This document shows, in pieces, positions 10,121 to 19,486 of a stretch of 33,459 bases of DNA; the stretch's first letter is position 1, and every line of letters starts with the position of its first letter. The stretch spans positions 1-33,459 of the forward strand of contig JAGXAE010000008.1 in assembly GCA_018971725.1 (NCBI GenBank), given 5' to 3'. This DNA is from Pseudomonadota bacterium (GTDB taxonomy: Bacteria; Pseudomonadota; Alphaproteobacteria; Acetobacterales; Acetobacteraceae). The position numbers and the translations under genes are program-made. A model generated the notes under the pieces. The model was not told the origin of the DNA, did not search any database, and was given only the letters and a program-made list of their open reading frames with translations.

Positions 10121-11245
10121 TCAGACCAACCGCGGCGCGGCGCGGCCAGCCTCAGGCTCTTCCGGTTCGATGCCCCTCTGCTCGATGGATTTCGCCAAAA
10201 GCGAGTCGGCACCGTAAGGGCTGTCTATGTTGGTGAAGGCTATGGCTCCATCTTTGGCGACCGGACGCAACAGAACCTCGCCGCGCATCATTTCGCGGCA
10301 AGATATCTGCCCCTTTTGCAAGGGTACCGCGAGGTAGACGGAATCATCGTCCAGAATATGACCGGCCGGGAGGTCAGATTTAGCATACACGCCGCGCACC
10401 AGCCCATCCAGGTAACGCACTTCTTTCTCCGGCGGCATGCGTTTGGCCGCACTTGACCCGCCGCATAGTTCCTCTGCCTTGTGGAAGGCCTTGAACCAAG
10501 TATCGACCTGCTCAGGCAACGAGCAATAGGGCGAGACGGGAATGCCATCCATCGCGATATCAACATGGCGCTCGAAGGTGCGTGCCCCCTTGGCGTAAGC
10601 AACCAGCATGGAGTCATTCCAATCGCGGTATTCATGCGAGGAAAAGCCGATCACGTTCTCTGGGTAGCGCGCTTTCAGAAAGTCGATCTGGTTCATCTCC
10701 AATTCATGGTCTTCGGAAGGGTAGATCGACACACAATGGTTGATGGCCAGCGGAATATTGCGCTTCTCAAAAAAGGAGACGATGTCGTCTAGGTCGCGCA
10801 GGGATGAGCCGCCTGTGGAGATGATCACAGGTTTCTTGGTTTTGGCGATCGCCTCGATCAGAAACCAATCCTTGATATCGGAGCTGGCAATCTTGATAAT
10901 CTGGATGCCGAGTTCAATGCATTTTTCCACGGAGGTTTCGTCGAACGGCGTTGCCATCGAAATCATCGAGGCGTTGCGGACCGCCAAAGCCATCTTCTGG
11001 TAGTCAGCCCAGGAAAGCTGGGTGTCCATCGTTTTTTTGATGTACCGTATGTCCGTCCGGTGACGAAAATCCTTGTGGATGAACTGGTCCACGTCGCGGA
11101 ACTGAAATTTCATGGCGGCGCGGATGTTATTATAGCGGACGACCTGCCCATAGGCGGAGATGATTTTCAGGCCGCGCTCGACATTGCCCCAATGGTTGTT
11201 GGCCATCTCCAGAACGAACAGATTGTCGAAGATTGAACTGCGCAC
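10121..11245 (-). CDS. N-acetylneuraminate synthase family (NeuB/SpsE-like) with C-terminal SAF domain
   Basis: FVLEMANNHWGNVERG, IIKIASSDIKDWFLIEAIAKTKKPVIISTGGS, VIGFSSHEYRDW, C-terminal SAF-like region (VRGVYAKSDLPAGHILDDDSVYLAVP). Confidence 0.85.
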   Translation of the reverse strand: MRSSIFDNLFVLEMANNHWGNVERGLKIISAYGQVVRYNNIRAAMKFQFRDVDQFIHKDFRHRTDIRYIKKTMDTQLSWADYQKMALAVRNASMISMATPFDETSVEKCIELGIQIIKIASSDIKDWFLIEAIAKTKKPVIISTGGSSLRDLDDIVSFFEKRNIPLAINHCVSIYPSEDHELEMNQIDFLKARYPENVIGFSSHEYRDWNDSMLVAYAKGARTFERHVDIAMDGIPVSPYCSLPEQVDTWFKAFHKAEELCGGSSAAKRMPPEKEVRYLDGLVRGVYAKSDLPAGHILDDDSVYLAVPLQKGQISCREMMRGEVLLRPVAKDGAIAFTNIDSPYGADSLLAKSIEQRGIEPEEPEAGRAAPRLV

Positions 11246-11273
11246 GAAACATCCCTCCGTTGATTATCGGAAT

Positions 11274-12593
11274 TTAAGCTTCCAGCTTGATAGCGTCAAT
11301 TTTTCCAGCAAGAAGGCGCCCCAGATGCAGAATCGCGAAAGCGAGAACGATGCGGAGGAGACCGGCAGCCAACCACCACCAGAGTACTTCACGGGCCAGC
11401 CAGAACAGCAAGGCAGGGCCAGGACCGGCGTGCAGAACATGGTCAAGGGCTTGAAAAAAATCTCGAATCGGCGCTTCCCACAACTCGAAAACCAGGATCG
11501 CCAGCAGCCCGTAAGCGGGCCGGTACGTCTTGCGCAGCCGCCACAGGCCGGGCACAGCAAGAGACAGATAAATGGCGCGGTAGCTGAGATTCGAGGCCAA
11601 CAAGAAACAAACAGAGATTAGTAGCGCGCTGGCCTCAAGAAAGAGCGGTTCGCCGGAATTCAGTTCAGCCAACGGTATCTGCCCCCTGCGCCACGTCAAC
11701 ATCGCCCAGGCTACAATACAAGCATCCTGGCAAAGCCTAATGTCTGGCTGCGGCACCCAAATGGCATGGGGCACATTAAACCAAGGAATATTGTATGCGA
11801 GCCACTGTGGTGTGGCGTGGCCGCTGCCAGCGTAGAGCGTCAAGAGCCCAGAGGATAAATTGATGGCGCCGAATGTATTTATAAAAGGGTCGGAAATGGG
11901 GAGTGTTGCGATAGCCGCGACGATACCATGGTAAAAATAGGCAAGAAACAACGTACCTACGCATAGTGAAACAGCCGCTCCGGCAGAAAAATGGCTGCGC
12001 TTTTCCCGCATCGCGAGCGGCAGCATGGCGACGGGATAGAATTTAAGAAGAAAGCCCGTGAGGATGAGACCATATCCCCCCATTCTCCAGGCCAGGGAAC
12101 GCGAAAGGAGCCACACGGCGCCGGTCAACATCACAAACAGAAAGACATCAATGTTTGCCTGCTCAATTGCGAAATAAGACGCCGGTGATATGGCTGAAGC
12201 CAACCTCAAGGCAAGCTCACGCCAGGAACCAGCAGGCGGCAGCCAACCAAGCGCCACGCAATACACTCCCCCGAGAGCTAAACCGCACAAGAAGCTCCAA
12301 GATGGCTGCAAATGCAGAAGCCAGAAAACATGCAGCATTAGCGGCGAGTAGTTGAACTCTCCTCCCCCCATGCATGAGTTTGGCGCATAAACATTAACGC
12401 CCTGCCCCCAGCATTTTCCAGCCTGGAGAATCGCAGCCAAATCACCAAATGGAAAATGCCTGACGGCACCATCCGAAATAGCGGATAAAGCCAAGTATAA
12501 AGGGTGCGCTGAAAAGTACAGCACCGTGATACACAGCAATACGCCGAATGCGACAAGGCTTACCCCCCAGCGAGCCAGGAAGGGAGAGGTCAA
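11274..12593 (-). CDS. polytopic membrane glycosyltransferase, DUF2029/GT87-like
   Basis: Multi-TM, YAPNSCMGGGEFNYSPLMLHVFWLL-type motif; overlaps upstream GT2. Confidence 0.65.
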   Translation of the reverse strand: MTSPFLARWGVSLVAFGVLLCITVLYFSAHPLYLALSAISDGAVRHFPFGDLAAILQAGKCWGQGVNVYAPNSCMGGGEFNYSPLMLHVFWLLHLQPSWSFLCGLALGGVYCVALGWLPPAGSWRELALRLASAISPASYFAIEQANIDVFLFVMLTGAVWLLSRSLAWRMGGYGLILTGFLLKFYPVAMLPLAMREKRSHFSAGAAVSLCVGTLFLAYFYHGIVAAIATLPISDPFINTFGAINLSSGLLTLYAGSGHATPQWLAYNIPWFNVPHAIWVPQPDIRLCQDACIVAWAMLTWRRGQIPLAELNSGEPLFLEASALLISVCFLLASNLSYRAIYLSLAVPGLWRLRKTYRPAYGLLAILVFELWEAPIRDFFQALDHVLHAGPGPALLFWLAREVLWWWLAAGLLRIVLAFAILHLGRLLAGKIDAIKLEA

Positions 12594-13519
12594 AAGCCGA
12601 TCCTCTCTTTTTCCACAACATAGGGCCGCTTCTGCACCTGAGTGTGGATAGCGCCCACATATTCACCGATGACGCCAATGGAGATGAGCTGCACCGAGCC
12701 CAGGAAAAACAGGCCTATGATAACGGGCGCCACGCCAACGTTGAAGTGCGACCAGAACATCAGCTTATAGAGGAGATAAGAAAGCCCTGCCAGAAAGGAG
12801 ACCGCAGCCGAGATGAACCCCAACCCGGTGACTAAGCGCAACGGCACCTTCGAGAGGTTGGTGATGCCCAGCATCCCGATATCGTACAAAGAATAAAAAT
12901 TGTTTTTTGTCAGTCCCCGCTTGCGACTCGGTTGATCGTAAGGGAGCTGACAAATCTTCAGCCCTATTTCAGCGATCATACCGCGGAAAAACGGGTATGG
13001 GTCACCCATTTCACGAATCGCTTCGACCACTTTGCGATCATACAAGCCGAACCCGGTAAAATTTTGGATCGTTATAATTGATGCCATGCGCTCCACCAGC
13101 GCGTAATAGGCACGGCGGAGCATGAACATGGCCGGCGTTTCCTCGGCGCTGCGCTTCACGCAGATCACCGTCTTGTAGCCTTCCTCCCATTTGGCCAGCA
13201 ACGTGGGGATCATCTCTGGCGGATCCTGCAAGTCCGCGACCAAGGAAATAACCGCCTCACCCGAGGCGGCCAGCAGCGCGTGCATGGGCGAGCGTATATG
13301 GCCGAAATTCCGGGCATTTACGATGACCCGGACACGAGAATCGGCTGCCGCAATCTCTTTTAACTTGACTACCGTGGCGTCAGTAGAGGCGTTATCGATA
13401 AAAATATGCTCATAACTATAGGCTGGCAGCTCCGCGAAAACGGCGGTAACGCGGCGATGCAGCTCCTGGACGTTGTCCTCTTCGTTAAAGCAGGGCGTGA
13501 TCAGGCTTATATAGGGCAT
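12590..13519 (-). CDS. family 2 glycosyltransferase, polyprenyl-phosphate type (GtrB/ArnC-like) with C-terminal TM helices
   Basis: ISLITPCFNEEDNVQELHRRV..., VISLVADLQDPPEMIP; two C-terminal TM segments. Confidence 0.88.
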   Translation of the reverse strand: MPYISLITPCFNEEDNVQELHRRVTAVFAELPAYSYEHIFIDNASTDATVVKLKEIAAADSRVRVIVNARNFGHIRSPMHALLAASGEAVISLVADLQDPPEMIPTLLAKWEEGYKTVICVKRSAEETPAMFMLRRAYYALVERMASIITIQNFTGFGLYDRKVVEAIREMGDPYPFFRGMIAEIGLKICQLPYDQPSRKRGLTKNNFYSLYDIGMLGITNLSKVPLRLVTGLGFISAAVSFLAGLSYLLYKLMFWSHFNVGVAPVIIGLFFLGSVQLISIGVIGEYVGAIHTQVQKRPYVVEKERIGF

Positions 13520-13672
13520 TATAAATCATACCTATCCGATCCATTGAGAAGTTCAATTCGAGATAATTGCCGTCCGGTAAATTCTCGCCTTGGTATCATC
13601 ACGCCCCGAGTCGCATTTTAAACCCTGAAGAAGCTGGCGGCGGGGGCTGGAGCAGGTGCCCTCTTTTTAATC

Positions 13673-13910
13673 GCGCCGATCAAGGCCTGTAACTGGGGCC
13701 GGAGTTGTGCCAATACCGGCGCCATGTGGATTCACTCTTCAAACCCGTCCCCTGGCCGGCACCCCACGCGGCACCCCCGGCCCCCGCGACGGCGATTAGA
13801 GCCGCCCGGCATCAGAGACCATTGCGCTTTCGGCCCGCACAGCCTGAAAAGCGTATAAATTACCCAAGGAATTCAGTAAGATGGCCGCTTATCAATATGT
13901 GTATGTGATG
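13673..13910 (+). repeat. left copy of the ettA promoter + first 10 codons (attL-type direct repeat)
   Basis: Homologous to 26863-27112: 66/68 identical at the upstream end, divergent middle with 1-nt and 11-nt gaps, then a 57-bp perfect core (13854-13910 = 27056-27112). Confidence 0.95.
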
Positions 13911-13925
13911 GCGAGACCAAGATAA
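13881..13925 (+). pseudogene. orphaned 5' fragment of ettA ([14 protein letters not shown])
   Basis: ATG plus 10 codons identical to ettA, then diverges and stops at TAA (13923-13925). Confidence 0.85.
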
Positions 13926-14033
13926 CAATTTGATTTTTAACAGTTTTTAACTTCAAAAATTCCTGCACAAGCCCCACACAGCTATTGAAAACGAGGGGGT
14001 TAGGCGCCCCATCTGCACAGAAAAGGATATTTC

Positions 14034-15240
14034 ATGCCCTTTCTGGTCGATGCTCAAACACTCAAAGCCGGGCTGATCATTTTCCGCCGCGCGGATGTGC
14101 AGCATCGCAACTGGTACTGCCGGATCAAGCTGCCAAGCGTGGACCGCTACAAAACGTTCTCTTTGAAAACCCCCGACATTAACGCGGCACGAGATCTGGC
14201 ATTTGACCAGGACGCGGAGGTACGCTTCTCGCGTCAAGCACGATATCCCTGTATTCAAAAAGTCGTTTAGCCAGGTTGCAGAGGAATTTTCCGCCTTCCA
14301 GAAGGAGCGTGCGGAGGCTGGGCAGATCAGCCATCACCGCTGGCGAGTGTTGGACTCGCACATACGAGCACAGCTCAACCGCTATATAGGCAGTGTTCAG
14401 ATCAGCCAGATCGGCAAGGAAAGCTGGGCTTCCTACCCCGTATGGCGGCAGAAAAATGGCCAAGGTCGCTCGGGTGGGCGGGTCAGCGAGGGCACGATCC
14501 GCGACGAAATGGCGACCTTACGCGCTATTCTTGGTTATGCTGCCCGCAGGCATTACATCCGCGAGGCCCAAATTCCGAATGAGAGGCTGCCGCTGAGCAA
14601 GGCAAGGCGGGAGGAATTCACCCCAGCCGAGTATCGCAAGCTGCACAATTTTGCACGGAGCTGGGTCAAAGACGCGCGAAACAGCTTGAATAGCTGGTAT
14701 CGCACAGTTGCCTATAACTTCGTGCTCATTATGGCCAACACCGGCATGCGGCCATCGGAAGCCAAAAACCTGCAATGGCGGGATATTTCGGAGCAGGCCG
14801 ATAAACAAGGTCGGCCATTTGTGAGGTTGAATGTGCGGGGGAAAGGCAAGCACCGCCATCTCGTTGCGGCGTCCACGGTGGCAACATACCTCGACCGTAT
14901 CCGTGCCATTTCTAAGGCCAGAGAGCCGGCCGACTACGTTTTCACCAATGAAGGCGCTCCCACCGCAACGCTGTACCACTCACTCGTAGAGGGGCTGTTG
15001 ACCGATTCTGAGCTGCTCATGAGTTCATCGGGCAGTCGTAGAAGCACGTCTTCCTTCCGCCATACTTACGCGACGTTTCGGCTTACCGAAGGCGTGGATG
15101 TCTATTTTCTGGCAAAGCAGATGGGGACCTCGGTGCAGATGATCGAAAAGCACTATGGGCATGTGACTCCTGTCAAGAATGCTGACCGCATTCTGCAGGG
15201 ATTGCCCGGATGGGAGCCCGCGCCCCCCGCCTCGCCATGA
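14034..15240 (+). pseudogene. int: tyrosine recombinase/integrase interrupted by a 1-nt frameshift
   Basis: 14034- frame encodes N-terminal domain (NWYCRIKLPSVDRYKTFSLKTPDINAARDLAFDQDAEVRF), continued in another frame by RVKHDIPVFKKSFSQVAEEF...; catalytic region NTGMRPSEAKNLQW, SFRHTYATFRL, EKHYGHV present. Confidence 0.8.
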
Positions 15241-15320
15241 GTCGCGCTGAAGCGCGACGGCGGAGCGACTTTTTTCGGGCCTGAAGGCCCGCCCTTGCTT
15301 TTGCGGCCGCGAGCGGCCGC
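15241..15320. other. three tandem GC-rich perfect inverted repeats, each with a central GA, downstream of int
   Basis: GTCGCGCT-GA-AGCGCGAC (15241-15258); CGGGCCT-GA-AGGCCCG (15276-15291); GCGGCCGC-GA-GCGGCCGC (15303-15320). Confidence 0.85.
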
Positions 15321-15525
15321 CGTCTCTCTATTGCACCAGATAGCCTCCGCGTAGGTGAACGACTGTTCAGCCTGGGCCGCAAGCTGTATCCCTGCACGTT
15401 TCGATCCACGCCCCCGCGTAGAGGCGACGGGCAGTGGTTCGAGTCTACTAGGGCGTGCCGCCAGTGATGAAACAGCGAAGAAACGCCGCCATCGATCCGG
15501 CACAGGCACCAGCGAGCTTGACTTT

Positions 15526-15552
15526 TATAAATATCGTATTACGATATTTATA
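15526..15552. promoter_or_regulatory. perfect 12-bp-arm palindrome upstream of uspA, candidate MarR operator
   Basis: TATAAATATCGT-ATT-ACGATATTTATA; shares ATATCGT-N3-ACGATAT core with 22648-22666. Confidence 0.7.
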
Positions 15553-15691
15553 GCGGCGTTTTGGGAGTAAGCTTGATAATTTGCGTCAGATCGCAAGGCA
15601 TTCCTTAAATTCTTTGGCACTTGCAATCTCTTGCCAGCTTCTCATCAACTAGGCTGGTGGTTGGCACCGGCCATGGTACGGGGCACGTTGC

Positions 15692-16558
15692 ATGACGATT
15701 AAGCGAATACTGCTTCCACTTTCAGATAGCTGGGAGCTCACCGGGCAAATCGAAACCGGATTGGCCGTAACGAATGCGCTCGACGCACATGTCGAAGCAC
15801 TACTTATTCGATCCAATGACAAAACGCCTCAGACAAGTCCACGAAATTTGACTGATTCGAATAGACATGCTTCCGAATTTCCACTGGAATTTATCACCCG
15901 AAAAAGTAGGGAGGTGGAGGCGCTGCATGCTTATTTTGTAAAAGCCTGCTCAACCGCAGGGATAGCTTTATCTTGCGGAGTCCCCCCAAGCCAGCTGTCG
16001 GCCTCGTGGCGTGAAGCTGTAGGGGCCTATGTGGAGGTCGCAGTCCGGCGGGCTTCGGCATTCGATCTTGTGATTGCGGGGAGTGCTTCCCATTCGCAAG
16101 AAGCGAAAAAAATTGTACAAAATGAATTGTTGCAGACCGGTCGGCCGGTTTTGCTAGCACCAAGTCAGCTGAAGACAAATTTCACCAATCCCGCAATGAT
16201 CGCTTGGAGTGATAGACCCGAGTGTTGGCGTGCCATTTCCATCGCGGTGCCATTGTTACGAATTGCACGGACGGTGAAGATCTTACGCATCGGACGCACC
16301 GGTACCGGCGAACAAAACACCGAAGATGATTTGCTCTGCTATTTAGGCCTTCATGGGATTACGGCAACGGTCGAGTTGGTTGAGCCGAGCGTAGATGCGG
16401 TGGGCGATCTGCTACTGGCCGCAGCTGCCGAGGACGACTGCGGCCTCGTGGTGATGGGCGCATACTCGCATCGGCGCCTGCATGAACGTTTGAAAAAGGG
16501 AACCACTGAGCACGTACTCAGCAATTCTTCCACGCGGCCAGTACTTATGGCTCATTAG
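15692..16558 (+). CDS. universal stress protein, tandem UspA domains
   Basis: KRILLPLSDSWE... N-terminal strand and C-terminal DCGLVVMGAYSHRRLHERLKKGTTEHVLSNSSTRPVLMAH. Confidence 0.88.
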   Translation: MTIKRILLPLSDSWELTGQIETGLAVTNALDAHVEALLIRSNDKTPQTSPRNLTDSNRHASEFPLEFITRKSREVEALHAYFVKACSTAGIALSCGVPPSQLSASWREAVGAYVEVAVRRASAFDLVIAGSASHSQEAKKIVQNELLQTGRPVLLAPSQLKTNFTNPAMIAWSDRPECWRAISIAVPLLRIARTVKILRIGRTGTGEQNTEDDLLCYLGLHGITATVELVEPSVDAVGDLLLAAAAEDDCGLVVMGAYSHRRLHERLKKGTTEHVLSNSSTRPVLMAH

Positions 16559-16617
16559 TGGTGCATGGTATTGGGCGCCGGGTTCGAGTACCGATCGGAT
16601 TTACATTAGATAATCAC

Positions 16618-16643
16618 AAGACCTTCACCTGAGTGATGGTCTT
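16618..16643. terminator. terminator-like hairpin after uspA
   Basis: AAGACCTTCAC-CTGA-GTGATGGTCTT, 11-bp arms with one mismatch; no strong T-tract. Confidence 0.35.
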
Positions 16644-16875
16644 GGCACTGTAAAGGGAATGCTGCTTGAGCAGGCGCGGCCGGTTGGGTCGTGTCCCGGC
16701 CTGACGCAACCATCCCCCACTCGGAAACGGGATCAGGTGCTCGGCATCCTGAGACCGTTCATATGGCCGGGCCGTCTAGACCTACCAATTTGTTCCACGG
16801 CGCCTGGGCCAGCCCCCACAAAGAAGGACACTATTCAAGACGATGCTCTGTGCTTGCTCTCGTTCCCTCCGGGCC

Positions 16876-17961
16876 TCAGCCTTTGGCAGCTTCCGTCGCC
16901 GGCAATACCCGCCCGGCGGCTGCCAGCAGGTCTGTTTGCGATAACAGGCCAACAACCCGTCCGGCTGTGTCCTGGATGATAACGGCGTGTATCAGCCCAT
17001 CGGCCAGCGGGGTGAGAAGACTGAAAGCCGGTGTGTCGGGGCTGGCGGTGAAGGCTGGCACCATTGCCTCGCGGACCTGTCTGCCGCCGTGTGCGATTTG
17101 CCGTAGCCCGATGGTTCCGAGCAATTGCCCTGATGTGTCGGCCACCGGCAAAATGCGGAGATTATGCTCAAGCAGCAAAGCAAGGGCGGTCTCAATGTCA
17201 TCGTCAGGCCTGACCGTGATCACATCACGCGACATGATATCCGAACAAGTCAGATAGCCATGGGTGCGCAGCAGCGCCTGTCGTTCAACACGCTGGAGCA
17301 GCTGGTCGAGGTCGTTCCGGTTAATGTCAAATGCTTCACCGAGCTCCGCCAGGGCCGCGTCCACATCCTCGACATGAAACCCGGCGCGCAGGATGGGGGC
17401 CGGATCTTTCGTGCCAACAGGGCTCACGACTTTAGGGGGCACGTGCGGGTAGTTGTGCCTCAATAGTTTATGAAAAATGATTCCCAGCAAAACCAGCGTA
17501 ATGGAATTGAGAGCCATCGGAACCAGCGCGAAGGAAAACCCCTGGGCAGCCACGGCCGGCCCGCCAATAACAGCGGTGAGGGCGGCGGCGCCACCCGGCG
17601 GATGCAAGCACTTGGTTAACGACATGACAACGATGGCAAGCCCAACGGCGATACCGGAGGCGACCATCATATCCGGCACAAGGCGGTAGGCCAAAATACC
17701 GCAAAGGCATGACAAGGTATTGCCACCGATGATGGACCATGGTTGCGCCAGGGGGCTGGCGGGCACGGCGAACAGCAACACCGAGGACGCCCCAAGCGGG
17801 GCCACAATCAATGGCAGGTCGGGGTTGCCACCGAACGTCATCTCGCCGATTAACCCGGTCAGGCCGATGCCGATCAACGCGCCCAGGCCGTTGATCAGCC
17901 GATCGTTCAGGGTGGCGCCGGCCAGAATAGGCGAAAACAGCTTGAAACGGAGTTTTGACAT
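16876..17961 (-). CDS. HPP family membrane protein with C-terminal CBS domain pair
   Basis: HPPGGAAALTAVIGG signature; SDIMSRDVITVRPDDDIETALALLLEHNLRILPV CBS motif. Confidence 0.9.
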   Translation of the reverse strand: MSKLRFKLFSPILAGATLNDRLINGLGALIGIGLTGLIGEMTFGGNPDLPLIVAPLGASSVLLFAVPASPLAQPWSIIGGNTLSCLCGILAYRLVPDMMVASGIAVGLAIVVMSLTKCLHPPGGAAALTAVIGGPAVAAQGFSFALVPMALNSITLVLLGIIFHKLLRHNYPHVPPKVVSPVGTKDPAPILRAGFHVEDVDAALAELGEAFDINRNDLDQLLQRVERQALLRTHGYLTCSDIMSRDVITVRPDDDIETALALLLEHNLRILPVADTSGQLLGTIGLRQIAHGGRQVREAMVPAFTASPDTPAFSLLTPLADGLIHAVIIQDTAGRVVGLLSQTDLLAAAGRVLPATEAAKG

Positions 17962-18025
17962 TATGATTTACGCCGCAGTTGGAACGGAATGAAAGACAGG
18001 CCGTCTACTCTTGATGCGTCAGGTT

Positions 18026-19486
18026 TCATTGTGGCTGGCCAGGAGAAGTGGAGGCAGAGGCAAGGTTGGTGTTGCCCCAACCACCTCCCAGCGCGTAGAA
18101 CAAGGCGATTTGGCTGTCGCTGATTTTTGTTTGCAAATTGGCCACATCTATGTTCGCAGCAGCGAGTTTCTGGTCCGCGCCAAGTTGCATAAGCGCATTC
18201 ACTCTGCCTCCTTGATGTAATGCAGTCATGTCGGCCGCTACCTGCGCGGCAAAATTCCTGGCATCAGTCACGCTGGCCGCTTGGTCAAGCTCAGACTCAT
18301 AGGAGGTAATCGCGCTCTGGGCTTCCTGCAAAGCGGCAAGCACCGTGCCATCGAACGCGGCCTGGCGGGCTTGCACCTGGGCCTTGGCCTGCGCGATATG
18401 CGCGCGGATGGCGCTTTGATTCAAATCCCAACTGACCGATGGCCCAAGGTTAAACAGATTGGTCACGGGTGCGAATGCATCGAAGGCAGCACCGGTGGAC
18501 CCCACGGCACCGCCCAGCTTGAAGTCAGGGTAAAGTTTGGCCTCGGCCTGGCCCACGCGCGCGGTGGCGGCGGCCAGGCGGCGCTCGGCCTCACGCACGT
18601 CAGGCCGCCGGTTCAACAGGCTTTTCCCGTCACCAACAGGAAGGAGGGTGTGCAGCACCAGGGGCTGCTGGCAGGCGAGCCATGTTGGATCATAGGACTC
18701 GGGCGGTTCGCCCATTAGCGCCGCGAGGCGATAAGCGGCGTTGGTCTGCGCGGCTTGCAGCGGCGGCAATTTGGATTGCAGAGTCTCAAGCTGGGCCTGA
18801 GCCCCGGCCACATCAAAGCTCGTTGCGCGGCCATTTTCATGCAGCAGGCGCACAAAAGCCAATGATTGATTTTGCAGCGCGATAGCGTGGCGGAGTGCTG
18901 CGAGCTGGTTGCCGTCATCACAGATGTCGGCGTAAGCACGCGTGGTTTCAGCGGCGACGCTCACCTTCACAAGATCGCGCGCGTCTTCGGCGGCCTGGCT
19001 GTCGTCGTTCGCCGCCTCTATGCCACGGCGGATACCGCCGAACAGATCGGCATCGTAGCTGACGGTGATGCCGACATTATAGCGCTCGAGTTGCGCTGCG
19101 GGGATTTTGCTCAAGACAGCTTGCGCCGATCTCTGACCATAATCCGTGGAGTCGCTGGTGGTAACGCTGGCTTCCCGCCCGGCTTTTGCCGCTGCCAGCA
19201 ATGCGTAGGCGCTTTCCAGATTCGCCTGGGCTACCCGCAGGTTTGTGTTGGCGGCGAAGGCGCGCTGCACCAAGGCGTCAAGCGTTGGATCATCATATAA
19301 ATGCCACCAATTGTCAGGCGGGTTTGCAATTTGCGTAGCTGTGTTGTCGGCCAGGAAGTTGGCCTGCGCGGCGGGGTTGTTGATCATCGCTGTGCGGGGC
19401 AGCTTGTAATTTGGCCCCACCGTGCAGCCAGCCAGCAGCAATATCGCCAGCGATGCGCAAAGGCGCCGAGTGCGGCCCTCTACCAC
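18026..19486 (-). CDS. RND-type outer-membrane efflux lipoprotein, NodT family
   Basis: Lipobox LLLAGC followed by TVGPNYKLP; LLNRRPDVREAERRLAAATARVGQAEAKLYPDF motif. Confidence 0.92.
   Translation of the reverse strand: MVEGRTRRLCASLAILLLAGCTVGPNYKLPRTAMINNPAAQANFLADNTATQIANPPDNWWHLYDDPTLDALVQRAFAANTNLRVAQANLESAYALLAAAKAGREASVTTSDSTDYGQRSAQAVLSKIPAAQLERYNVGITVSYDADLFGGIRRGIEAANDDSQAAEDARDLVKVSVAAETTRAYADICDDGNQLAALRHAIALQNQSLAFVRLLHENGRATSFDVAGAQAQLETLQSKLPPLQAAQTNAAYRLAALMGEPPESYDPTWLACQQPLVLHTLLPVGDGKSLLNRRPDVREAERRLAAATARVGQAEAKLYPDFKLGGAVGSTGAAFDAFAPVTNLFNLGPSVSWDLNQSAIRAHIAQAKAQVQARQAAFDGTVLAALQEAQSAITSYESELDQAASVTDARNFAAQVAADMTALHQGGRVNALMQLGADQKLAAANIDVANLQTKISDSQIALFYALGGGWGNTNLASASTSPGQPQ

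Noticed and set aside
13406-13621. 71-aa ORF in the GT2 upstream region
   Set aside because: Overlaps the GT2 start on the opposite strand and has no domain or RBS support
15408-15457. tRNA-like T-arm (AGTGG-TTCGAGT-CTACT) with acgcccc...agggcgt pairing; a second TTCGAGT-like string near 16580
   Set aside because: No D-arm or anticodon arm at proper spacing and no CCA in register; at best a remnant, and the element boundaries are at ettA rather than here
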